A stretch of DNA of 29,548 nucleotides, from positions 1-29,548 of the forward strand of contig JAICJM010000027.1 of NCBI GenBank assembly GCA_025928435.1, given 5' to 3'. This document shows positions 20,547-27,468 of the stretch, in pieces. This DNA comes from Thermoleophilia bacterium (GTDB lineage Bacteria; Actinomycetota; Thermoleophilia; Gaiellales; JAICJC01). The stretch's first letter is position 1; each line of letters opens with the position of its first letter. The notes under the pieces were generated by a model that saw only the letters and a list, made by a program, of their open reading frames with translations, was not told where the DNA came from and searched no databases. Both the position numbers and the translations under genes were made by a program.

Positions 20547-22130
20547 CTGCCCCTCGCGCTCGGCCTCGGCCGGGTGGACCTCCATGACCGCCTCGGGGCC
20601 CACGTCGGTGGTGCGCAGCGGCTCCTCCCGCAGGAGCAGCGAGATCGCGAAGCCGATGATCGCGATCGGGACGCCGGCGAGGAACACCGTGTCGATCGAG
20701 CGCGCGAACGCCTCGATGACCGGGCCGCGCACCGATTCGGGCAGGCTGAGGATGACCGCCGGGCTGCCCTTGAGGGTGTCCGGCGAGACGCCAGGGGGCA
20801 GGCTCCCGCCCGGGAGCAGGTCGGCCAGGTTCGTGGCCAGCCGGTTCGAGAGCACCGCGCCGAAGAGGGCGACGCCGAACGACCCGCCCATCGAGCGCAG
20901 GAACGTGGCCGCGCCCGTGGCCGTGCCCAGGTCGCGCCGGTCGACCGCGTTCTGGACGGCGAGAACGAGCACCTGCATGACCATGCCGAGGCCGAGGCCC
21001 AACACGACCATGAAGGCCGACGCGTCCAGGGTCGTCGTCGTCGGTCCCATCGTCGAGAGCAGGTACATGCCGAGCGCCATGACGAGCATGCCCGTGACGG
21101 GGAAGATCTTGTAGCGCCCGGTGCGGCTGATGATGCGGCCCGACGTGATCGCCGTGAACATGATCCCGAGGATCAGCGGGAGCAGCAGCAGGCCGGCGTT
21201 CGTGGCGCTGCGCCCGGTGACCACCTGCAGGAACAGCGGCAGGTAGATGATTCCGCCGAACATCGCCAAGCCGACGATGAACATCGTCGCGGTCGCGACC
21301 GTGAACACGCGGTTGCGGAACAGGTAGGGCGGCAGGACGGGCTCGGCCACGCGCCGCTCGACGGCGACGAAGGCGGTCAGGAGCACGGCCCCGACGAGGG
21401 CGAGCCCGATGATCGTCGGCGAGCTCCAGGCGTACTGCGTCCCGCCCCAGGTGACCGCCAGGAGCACCGATCCGACCCCGCCGACGAGCAGCGCCGTCCC
21501 GACGTAGTCGATGCTGTGGGAGACGCGCCGGTGGGGCAGGTCGAGCACGGCGCTCGTGACCACGAGCGCCACCGCGCCGACCGGGATGTTCACGTAGAAG
21601 ACCCACCGCCACGAGAGCTGGTCGACGAAGAAGCCGCCGAGCAGCGGCCCGATCACGCTCGCGAGGGCGAACACCGCGCCCATGTAGCCCTGGTAGCGGC
21701 CGCGCTCGCGGGGCGGCACGATGTCGCCGATGATCGTCATCGCGAGCGTCATGAGGCCGCCGGCGCCGACGCCCTGGATCCCGCGAAAGGCGATCAGCTG
21801 GATCATGTTCTGGGACAGGCCCGAGAGCGCCGATCCGATCAGGAAGATGACGATCGCGAACTGGAAGATCTTCTTGCGGCCGTAGAGGTCGCTGATCTTG
21901 CCGTAGAGCGGCGTCGTGACCGTGGACGCCACCAGGTAGGCCGTGACCACCCAGGACAGGTGGTTCAGCCCGCCGAGGTCGCCGACGATCGTCGGCAGCG
22001 CCGTCGCGACGATGGTCTGGTCGAGGGCCGCGAGCAGCATGCCCAGCATGAGCCCGCCCAGAATGACCATGATCTGCCGGTGGGTGTAGGTCCTCGGTTG
22101 CACCTGCCCGGCCCCCTGCTCAGCCGCCAC
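20526..22130 (-). CDS. DHA2-family (14-TM) MFS drug exporter
   Basis: A 534-residue proton-driven multidrug exporter of the EmrB/QacA type. Helix 1 reads ILGGLMLGMLLAALDQTIVA, with the family motif LDQTIVATALPTI. Motif A is GKISDLYGRKKIF, and motif C follows in YMGAVFALASVIGPLLGGF. Fourteen hydrophobic segments can be counted, with an extracytoplasmic loop near NLADLLPGGSLPP before the last helices. The polar C-tail is short. GTG 22130 is preceded by GGGAGGACTGA and lies inside the end of the marR gene (11-nt overlap), so the two are coupled. Its inducers and substrates are unknown. Confidence 0.94.
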   Translation of the reverse strand: MAAEQGAGQVQPRTYTHRQIMVILGGLMLGMLLAALDQTIVATALPTIVGDLGGLNHLSWVVTAYLVASTVTTPLYGKISDLYGRKKIFQFAIVIFLIGSALSGLSQNMIQLIAFRGIQGVGAGGLMTLAMTIIGDIVPPRERGRYQGYMGAVFALASVIGPLLGGFFVDQLSWRWVFYVNIPVGAVALVVTSAVLDLPHRRVSHSIDYVGTALLVGGVGSVLLAVTWGGTQYAWSSPTIIGLALVGAVLLTAFVAVERRVAEPVLPPYLFRNRVFTVATATMFIVGLAMFGGIIYLPLFLQVVTGRSATNAGLLLLPLILGIMFTAITSGRIISRTGRYKIFPVTGMLVMALGMYLLSTMGPTTTTLDASAFMVVLGLGLGMVMQVLVLAVQNAVDRRDLGTATGAATFLRSMGGSFGVALFGAVLSNRLATNLADLLPGGSLPPGVSPDTLKGSPAVILSLPESVRGPVIEAFARSIDTVFLAGVPIAIIGFAISLLLREEPLRTTDVGPEAVMEVHPAEAEREGQRVSSPS

Positions 22131-22599
22131 TCAGTCCTCCCTGCCGTTCGATGTCCTCGACGAGCCGCTCGAGCAGATCGGCCAGCCGCGCGCGGTCGGC
22201 CGCGACCCAGCCGGCGAGCATCTGCCCGAACGCCCGGTTGCGCGCCTCGCGGACGCGGGCGACGAGGTCGTCGCCGCGCTCCGTGGTCGAGACGACCGCG
22301 GCCCGGCGGTCGCCCGGGTCGTGCGTGCGCACGACGAGGCCCGCCGCTTCGAGCTCTGCCACCTTCCGGCTCGTCGTCGAGACGTCGAGGCCGATCCGCT
22401 CGGCGAGTTGCGAGATCCGGGCCGGGTCCCGCATCGCCTTCGCGAGCAGGACGAACCCGGTGCGGTCGACGGCCACGCCGGCCTGTTCGGCCACGCGCTC
22501 GTGCAGCCGGGCGGCATGCCCGGCCCGGAACACGCCCGCGAGCGCCTCCCCGATGCGGGCGAGGTCGTCGCGCGGGGTGGAGTCGTCGACGAGCGCCAC
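22120..22599 (-). CDS. MarR-family repressor of the exporter operon
   Basis: A 159-residue MarR protein. The winged helix is ARISQLAERIGLDVSTTSRK, then VAELEAAGLVVRTHDPGDRR with the typical DxR wing, and AAVVSTTERGDDLVARVREA leads to the dimer helices. GTG 22599 fits a promoter with TTGCAT and TACGTT boxes ending 6 nt upstream. The region between it and the divergent hydrolase carries overlapping inverted repeats with AACTTGC and CTTGCA half-sites, which should be its operator. It is the first gene of a marR-exporter operon and probably also controls the hydrolase/MaoC pair. Confidence 0.92.
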   Translation of the reverse strand: MALVDDSTPRDDLARIGEALAGVFRAGHAARLHERVAEQAGVAVDRTGFVLLAKAMRDPARISQLAERIGLDVSTTSRKVAELEAAGLVVRTHDPGDRRAAVVSTTERGDDLVARVREARNRAFGQMLAGWVAADRARLADLLERLVEDIERQGGLSGG

Positions 22600-22605
22600 G
22601 TTCTC

Positions 22606-22634
22606 AACGTAGCAAACTTGCTTGCAGCATGCAA
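22606..22634 (-). promoter_or_regulatory. Promoter of the marR-exporter operon
   Basis: On the minus strand -35 TTGCAT (22634-22629), a 17-nt spacer and -10 TACGTT (22611-22606), then exactly 6 nt to GTG 22599. This is the best-formed leaderless promoter in the window. Confidence 0.65.
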
Positions 22635-22637
22635 GTT
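22615..22637. promoter_or_regulatory. MarR operator (nested inverted repeats)
   Basis: AACTTGC (22615-22621) and GCAAGTT (22631-22637) are perfect 7-bp arms. Inside, CTTGCA-GCA-TGCAAG (22621-22635) is a second dyad. The site covers the spacer and -35 of marR and the -35 of the divergent gene, so one bound dimer would shut both promoters. Confidence 0.7.
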
Positions 22638-22649
22638 GTCTGCTATGCT
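22622..22649 (+). promoter_or_regulatory. Promoter of the dienelactone hydrolase gene
   Basis: TTGCAG (22622-22627), a 16-nt spacer and TATGCT (22644-22649). Transcription should start near 22656, upstream of an AGGGGG ribosome site at 22668-22673. The -35 lies inside the MarR operator. Confidence 0.5.
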
Positions 22650-22678
22650 GCCCGCCGGCACCGGCTCAGGGGGAAGTC

Positions 22679-23491
22679 GTCGACCACTCGATCTCGCACA
22701 CGAGCTACACGCGCAACGGCAACGGGGGCGCCGTCCCGGCGATGATGGTGCGGCCGGCGGCCGCACGCGGCGCGCTCCCCGCCGTCATCGTCATCCACGG
22801 GGCCTGGGGGCCGGACGCGCACATCCGCGACGTCGCCGGGCGGCTGGCGTCGGCCGGCTACCTGGCCTTCGTGCCCGACCTGTATGCGCACGGCGGCACC
22901 AGACCGCCGGAGCTCGCCCCCGACCGCATCGACGCGTTCAAGCGGTTCACCGACGGCCTGCCGACCGGCGACCCGGATGCGCGCGAGCGGGTGCTCGCGG
23001 AGATGCCAGAGACGGAGCGCGAGCGCATCGAGGAGTCGCGCCGGGCGGTGTACGCGGCGATGGGGAGCCCCGGCCGCTTCGTCGACGACCTGCGCGGCGC
23101 AGTCGCCCACCTGCGCGACCACCCCGACTGCAACGGCCAGATCGGGACGGTCGGGTTCTGCCTCGGCGGCGGCCTGGGCGGCCTGCTCGCCTGCGACGAC
23201 CGAGACGTGCGGGCGACCGTCGTCTTCTACGGCCCCCCGCCCCCGGCCGAGCGCGCCGGCGAGATCTCCTCCCCCATCCTCGGCGTGTACGGCGGCAAGG
23301 ATCGCGGGATCACGGATGCCGTCCCCGCCTTCGCCGAGGCGATGACTGCGTCCGGCAGGCCCTTCGACCACCGCGTCTACCCCGGCGCGCCGCACGCGTT
23401 CTTCAACGACACACGGCCGTCCTATCGGGTGCGGGCCTCCCGGGACGCATGGGCGCGGACGCTCGGGTTCCTCGCGGAGCACCTCGGCTGA
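22679..23491 (+). CDS. Dienelactone hydrolase family protein
   Basis: An alpha/beta hydrolase with a Cys nucleophile, of the dienelactone hydrolase (carboxymethylenebutenolidase) family, opening lactone or ester rings in aromatic breakdown. Counting from 22679 it is 270 residues, with the triad Cys161 (GFCLGGGLGG), Asp208 (GGKDRG) and His239 (APHAFFND). The start is uncertain. AGGGGG (22668-22673) is well placed for a start at 22679, but that codon is GTC. The frame offers only TTG 22622, inside the promoter, or ATG 22742, which drops the first beta strand. GTC may be a one-base change from GTG. It is followed 3 nt later by the MaoC gene. Confidence 0.85.
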   Translation, partial: VDHSISHTSYTRNGNGGAVPAMMVRPAAARGALPAVIVIHGAWGPDAHIRDVAGRLASAGYLAFVPDLYAHGGTRPPELAPDRIDAFKRFTDGLPTGDPDARERVLAEMPETERERIEESRRAVYAAMGSPGRFVDDLRGAVAHLRDHPDCNGQIGTVGFCLGGGLGGLLACDDRDVRATVVFYGPPPPAERAGEISSPILGVYGGKDRGITDAVPAFAEAMTASGRPFDHRVYPGAPHAFFNDTRPSYRVRASRDAWARTLGFLAEHLG

Positions 23492-23493
23492 CC

Positions 23494-23901
23494 GTGGCCG
23501 GCGACCCCGAGATCGGCCGCAGCGCCGAGCGCACCTTCCACGTCGACGACGCGGCCATCGAGCGGTTCGCCGACGTGTCGGGCGACCGCAACCCGGTCCA
23601 CCTGGACGACGCCTACGCCGCGACGACGCCCTTCGGCGGCCGGGTGGCGCACGGGATGCTGACCGCCGCGTTCTTCTCCGCCCTGCTGGCGGGCGAGCTG
23701 CCGGGCCCCGGGACGGTCTACCTCGGGCAGCGGCTGCGGTTCACGGCGCCGGTGCGGCCGGGCGACGACGTGCGCTGCCAGGTCTCGGTCACCGCATGGG
23801 ACGCCGGCCGACGGCGGGCGACGCTGTCGACCCGGGCGTGGGTCGGCGAGACGCTCGTCGTCGACGGCGAGGCGACCGTGCTGGTGCCCGGGGGCGGCTA
23901 G
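23494..23901 (+). CDS. MaoC-like hot-dog dehydratase
   Basis: A 135-residue single hot-dog domain, like (R)-specific enoyl-CoA hydratases (PhaJ/MaoC). The hydratase signature is FADVSGDRNPVHLDDAYAAT followed by PFGGRVAHGML, with the catalytic Asp and His in DRNPVH. Later strands are VYLGQRLRFTAPVRPGDDV and ATLSTRAWVGETLVVDGEA. It would hydrate trans-2-enoyl-CoA or a related thioester. GTG 23494 is 3 nt after the hydrolase stop, so they form one operon. That suggests a short catabolic branch controlled by the divergent MarR, with the substrate unknown. It ends 1 nt from the convergent gene. Confidence 0.9.
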   Translation: MAGDPEIGRSAERTFHVDDAAIERFADVSGDRNPVHLDDAYAATTPFGGRVAHGMLTAAFFSALLAGELPGPGTVYLGQRLRFTAPVRPGDDVRCQVSVTAWDAGRRRATLSTRAWVGETLVVDGEATVLVPGGG

Positions 23902-23902
23902 G

Positions 23903-24631
23903 TCAGAGGCCGAAGGCGGCCGGCTGGGAGGAGCCGCCGCCCTTGCTCTCTCCGTGGCCCCAGTCGTCGTGCATGCGCATCTGGAAGCTGAAGCCGTGGG
24001 TGACGAACCCGTCGATGCCCCTGGTGATCATCCCGAGGAGGTGCTGCTCCTGCGCCTTCGTCAGGTGCCCGTCCTTGACGGCCGCGTCGAGGCGCTTCTT
24101 CATCGGCGCGACGAGGGCCGACTCGAGCCCGCTCACCGACTTGCCGTTCGCCTTTGCGATCGCCGCCAGGGTCTTGCCCGAGCGCAGCTCCTTCATCAGC
24201 TCGTCGCCCGAGAGGCCGAGGTACCGGGCTGCGCCCGCGAGGGGCCCGAAGACCGGCCCTGGCCCGAACCCGGGGCCGAACCGGTGGTGGCGGAAGCCGA
24301 ACTCGCCCGGGCCGCCGGAGCGGTGTCCGCGGTCGAACGGCGCCCATCCGCCGAACGGGAAGCCGCCGCCGTTCGCCTTGGCGTGCTTCAGGATCGCGTC
24401 GGCCTGGGCGCGCGTCAGCTTGCCCTGCTTCACGAGCTGGTCGAGGCGGTCGGCGAGCGCGCCGTTCACCGCGCTCTGGAGCTTGGCCGGCGAGACGCCG
24501 AGCCGGTGCGCGACGTCGTCGAAGAAGGAGTTTCCGCCCGAGGAGGACGTGGCGAGGGCCGTTCCGCCCAGCCCGGCGACGCCGAGCGCCACCGCTGCGA
24601 TCACGATCCGGCGCTTGATGCGTGTGCTCAC
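23903..24631 (-). CDS. Secreted helical-repeat protein of unknown function
   Basis: A 242-residue exported protein. After a basic N-terminus (STRIKRR) comes a signal sequence, IVIAAVALGVAGLGGTALAT. Two similar helical units follow: SFFDDVAHRLGVSPAKLQSA ending in QGKLTRAQADAIL, and AARYLGLSGDELMKELRSGK ending in DGHLTKAQEQHLL. They are separated by a Gly/Phe/His/Pro-rich linker (residues about 100-140) and followed by a His/Gly tail. Such paired LTxAQ repeats occur in many actinobacterial secreted proteins, but no function is known to me. GTG 24631 is chosen for its GAGGAGG site 5 nt upstream; GTG 24634 and ATG 24667 are alternatives. A SigB-like promoter lies upstream. Confidence 0.8.
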   Translation of the reverse strand: MSTRIKRRIVIAAVALGVAGLGGTALATSSSGGNSFFDDVAHRLGVSPAKLQSAVNGALADRLDQLVKQGKLTRAQADAILKHAKANGGGFPFGGWAPFDRGHRSGGPGEFGFRHHRFGPGFGPGPVFGPLAGAARYLGLSGDELMKELRSGKTLAAIAKANGKSVSGLESALVAPMKKRLDAAVKDGHLTKAQEQHLLGMITRGIDGFVTHGFSFQMRMHDDWGHGESKGGGSSQPAAFGL

Positions 24632-24652
24632 CACGTCCTCCTCGGCAGGCTC

Positions 24653-24677
24653 ATACCCGCTGTCCATCCCGGGACAC
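24653..24677 (-). promoter_or_regulatory. Possible SigB/SigF-type promoter, GTGT-N15-GGGTAT
   Basis: On the minus strand GTGT (24677-24674), 15 nt and GGGTAT (24658-24653). It fits the relaxed streptomycete form GNNT-N14-16-GGGTA(C/T). It would give a leader of about 14 nt holding the GAGGAGG site. Confidence 0.35.
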
Positions 24678-24778
24678 TGGGATCACTATGCGCCACCTCC
24701 GGGCGCCGGCGCAACGCCAGAGCGGCTCCAGAGCCGCATTCTTAGGGACTCTTCATCGTCTTCGCCGGGGCCGGGGAT

Positions 24779-24809
24779 GGGGACTGTCCCCGAATCGGGG
24801 ACAGTCCCC
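24779..24809. repeat. REP-like double palindrome GGGGACTGTCCCC / GGGGACAGTCCCC
   Basis: Two 13-nt palindromes in opposite orientation form a perfect 31-nt inverted repeat: 15-bp arms (24779-24793 and 24795-24809) around a single A. It lies between divergent genes, so termination is not its obvious job. It shares the GGGG-N-CTG-N'-CCCC layout with elements at 11334 and 17300. Confidence 0.65.
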
Positions 24810-24836
24810 GCTGTTCGTGTCACCCCGGCAGCCCGC

Positions 24837-24862
24837 GTCTGCGCACGATGGGGCGTGGGTAT
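24837..24862 (+). promoter_or_regulatory. Possible SigB/SigF-type promoter, GTCTGC-N14-GGGTAT
   Basis: GTCTGC (24837-24842), 14 nt, GGGTAT (24857-24862), then 9 nt to ATG 24872. The spacer and the 9-nt distance are identical to those of the promoter at 10754. The same bases can also be read as a sigma-70 -10 TATCCT 6 nt before the ATG. Confidence 0.45.
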
Positions 24863-24871
24863 CCTGGCGCC

Positions 24872-25903
24872 ATGGTCACCCGCTACGAGCCGGCCCCGGA
24901 CCGCTACGAGCACATGATCTACCGCCGCTGCGGCCGCAGCGGCCTCGATCTGCCCGCCGTGTCGCTCGGCCTCTGGCACAATTTCGGCCACGACCGGCCG
25001 CTCGACACGAGCGCCGCGATCGTCCGCCGCGCCTTCGATCTGGGCGTCACCCACTTCGACCTCGCGAACAACTATGGCCCGCCGTACGGCTCGGCCGAGG
25101 AGAACTTCGGCCGGCTGATGGCGCGCGATCTGCGGCCGTACCGCGACGAGCTCGTCATCTCGACCAAGGCCGGCTACGACATGTGGCCCGGCCGCTACGG
25201 CGACGGCGGCTCGCGCAAGTACCTGCTCGCCAGCCTCGACCAGAGCCTCGGCCGGCTCGGGCTGGACTACGTCGACATCTTCTACTCCCACCGGTTCGAC
25301 CCGGCGACGCCGCTCGAGGAGACGATGGGCGCGCTCGCGAGCGCGGTCACGTCGGGCAAGGCGCTCTACGCCGGGATCTCCTCCTACTCGGCCGAGGACA
25401 CCCGCCGGGCCGCCGCCATCCTCCGCGACATGGGCGTGCCGCCGCTCATCCACCAGCCGTCGTATTCGCTGCTGAACCGCTGGATCGAGCCCGACCTGCT
25501 CGATGCGCTCGAGGACGAGGGCATCGGCTGCATCACGTTCTCGCCGCTCGCCCAGGGGATGCTGACGGACCGCTACCTGAACGGCATCCCGGAGGGCTCA
25601 CGGGCAAGCCGGGACGACTCGCTCTCGCCCGACCTGCTGACCGAGCAGACGATGGCCAAGGTGCGGGCGCTGAACGAGGTCGCGGCGGGCCGCGGCCAGA
25701 CGCTCGCCCAGATGGCGCTGGCCTGGACGCTGCGCGACTCGCGCGTCACCTCGACGCTGATCGGGGCGAGCAGCGTCGCCCAGCTCGAGGACAACCTCGG
25801 CACCATCGCGCGGCTCGACTTCGGCGCCGACGAGCTGGCCGAGATTGACCGCTACGCCACCGAGAGCGACATCAACCTCTGGGCGGCGTCCAGCCGTCGC
25901 TGA
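24872..25903 (+). CDS. yghZ: L-glyceraldehyde 3-phosphate reductase, YghZ-like aldo-keto reductase
   Basis: A 343-residue NADPH-dependent aldo-keto reductase that closely resembles E. coli YghZ (Gpr), which reduces L-glyceraldehyde 3-phosphate and methylglyoxal. Shared stretches include RRCGRSGLDLPAVSLGLWHN, THFDLANNYGPPYGSAEENF, ISTKAGYDMWPG and YVDIFYSHRFD. The catalytic set is Asp and Tyr in DLANNYG, Lys in STKAG and His in YSHR. The LIGAS segment near the C-terminus binds the cofactor phosphate. ATG 24872 is the natural start and leaderless expression is likely. It has no partner genes. A SigB-like promoter would place it in a stress regulon for reactive carbonyl removal. Confidence 0.93.
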   Translation: MVTRYEPAPDRYEHMIYRRCGRSGLDLPAVSLGLWHNFGHDRPLDTSAAIVRRAFDLGVTHFDLANNYGPPYGSAEENFGRLMARDLRPYRDELVISTKAGYDMWPGRYGDGGSRKYLLASLDQSLGRLGLDYVDIFYSHRFDPATPLEETMGALASAVTSGKALYAGISSYSAEDTRRAAAILRDMGVPPLIHQPSYSLLNRWIEPDLLDALEDEGIGCITFSPLAQGMLTDRYLNGIPEGSRASRDDSLSPDLLTEQTMAKVRALNEVAAGRGQTLAQMALAWTLRDSRVTSTLIGASSVAQLEDNLGTIARLDFGADELAEIDRYATESDINLWAASSRR

Positions 25904-25986
25904 CGCTGCGGCGTTGCGCCCCTCCTGATGCCCACAGGCAGCGAGCGTCGCCAGGTGGGCGGGCGCAGGGTACCCTCTAGCCCGCG

Positions 25987-27456
25987 ATGAGGCCCAGGTG
26001 GCGCGGCAAGCGGGTTGCGATCGCGGCGGCCGTGCTGGTGGTGGCGGCGGCCGTGCTCGTGACGACGAGGATCGCCGACGGCGGCGGCGCGTCCGGGCGC
26101 GGAGTCACGGTCGCGACCACGACGCGCACGAACATCATCGTCATCCTCACCGACGACCAGCGCTGGGACACGCTGTGGTCGATGCCGAACGTCCAGCGCC
26201 TGCTCGTCCACCACGGCGTCACGTTCGCGAACTCGTTCGTCTCGAACCCGCTCTGCTGCCCCAGCCGGGCCACGATCCTGACCGGCAACTACTCCCACAC
26301 GAACCGCGTCTACGACAACCATCCGCCCCACGGCGGCGCGCCGGTGTTCAAGTCGACGGGCGACGACCGATCGACGATCGCCACCTGGCTGCACGCCGAC
26401 GGCTACACGACCGGCCTCTTCGGCAAGTACCTGAACTCGTACACGGGCGGCGTCCCGCCGGGCTGGGACCGCTGGGTCGCGTTCGACTACGAGCCGGACT
26501 ACCACCCCTACTACGTGTTCACGAACCTCCCCAGCCGCTGCCCCGGACGGTCCGCCTGCCGGCTGAAGCGCGAGGTCTCGATCTACTCGACCAGGTTCTT
26601 CGGGAACATGGCCCGCAACTTCATCGACACGGCCCCGGCCTCGAAGCCCGTGTTCATCTACTACGCGCCCTACGCGCCGCACCTGCCCTCGTTCCCGCAG
26701 AACAAGTACGCGAACCGGTTCCCGAACCTGAAGCCGTATCACCCGCCGAGCTACAACGAGGCGGACGTCTCCGACAAGCCGTCCTGGATCCGTAAACAGC
26801 CCCGGTTCAGCACGGTCCAGGGCGAGCAGATCCTGGCCCAGCGGCGGGCCGAGTACCAGACGCTCATCACCGTCGACGACGAGGTCGGCGACATCGTCGA
26901 CGCGCTGCAGGCCACCCACCGGCTCGCCCACAGCGTGATCCTGTTCGCGTCGGACAACGGCGTGAGCTGGGGCGAGCACCGGCTCCTGGCGGGCAGCAAG
27001 CAGCTGCCGTACGAGGAGGCGATCCGGGTGCCGCTGGTCGTCCGCTACGAGCCCTACACGACCCACCCGTTCACCGACCGCCACCTGGTCGTGAACACCG
27101 ACTGGGCGCCGACCCTGGCGGCGATCGCCGGCGCCGACCACCCGGCCGTCGAGGGGCGCAGCCTTCTCCCGCTGCTGAAGAAGCAGCGGCCGAACCCCGC
27201 CTGGCGCACCCAGTTCCTGCTCGAGCACATGAACGGCAACCCGCCCTCGCTCGCCCCGGACTTCTGCGGAATCCGCAGCACGGGCTTCATGTATGCCCGC
27301 TACACCGGCGGGTTCGAGGAGCTCTACAACCTGAAGACCGACCCCTTCGAGCTGCGCAACATCGCGAAGGAGCCGTCGCAGGCGGGCGAGCTGGCGCACA
27401 TGCGCCTCCTCACGAAGCGCGAGTGCAAGCCGCCGCCGCCCGGCTATAAGCCGTAG
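25987..27456 (+). CDS. Membrane-anchored arylsulfatase-type sulfatase
   Basis: A 489-residue sulfatase. Residues about 9-27 form an uncleaved anchor or signal sequence. The catalytic domain begins IIVILTDDQRWDTL with the metal-binding Asp pair. The CxPSR signature is Cys90-Cys91-Pro-Ser-Arg94, so Cys90 would become formylglycine; TILTGNYSHTN and GKYLNSY follow. Later metal and substrate residues sit in FASDNGVSWGEH and GSKQLPYEE. The C-terminal subdomain ends YNLKTDPFELRNIAKEPSQA, typical of sulfatases. The protein probably acts outside the membrane on a sulfated glycan or sterol. No formylglycine-generating enzyme is in the window. ATG 25987 has a TACCCT box 10 nt upstream and no ribosome site. 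Confidence 0.92.
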   Translation: MRPRWRGKRVAIAAAVLVVAAAVLVTTRIADGGGASGRGVTVATTTRTNIIVILTDDQRWDTLWSMPNVQRLLVHHGVTFANSFVSNPLCCPSRATILTGNYSHTNRVYDNHPPHGGAPVFKSTGDDRSTIATWLHADGYTTGLFGKYLNSYTGGVPPGWDRWVAFDYEPDYHPYYVFTNLPSRCPGRSACRLKREVSIYSTRFFGNMARNFIDTAPASKPVFIYYAPYAPHLPSFPQNKYANRFPNLKPYHPPSYNEADVSDKPSWIRKQPRFSTVQGEQILAQRRAEYQTLITVDDEVGDIVDALQATHRLAHSVILFASDNGVSWGEHRLLAGSKQLPYEEAIRVPLVVRYEPYTTHPFTDRHLVVNTDWAPTLAAIAGADHPAVEGRSLLPLLKKQRPNPAWRTQFLLEHMNGNPPSLAPDFCGIRSTGFMYARYTGGFEELYNLKTDPFELRNIAKEPSQAGELAHMRLLTKRECKPPPPGYKP

Positions 27457-27468
27457 CCCCGCTAGCGG
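27441..27468. terminator. Two short hairpins at the sulfatase/chrA junction
   Basis: CGGCT-ATA-AGCCG (27441-27453) and the palindrome CCGCTAGCGG (27459-27468) flank a 5-nt gap between convergent stops. Both stems are only 5 bp, so this is weak. Confidence 0.2.

Noticed and set aside
25968..25973. GGGTAC upstream of the sulfatase as a SigB-type -10
   Set aside because: No GNNT element lies 14-16 nt upstream, and the distance to ATG differs from the two matched promoters.
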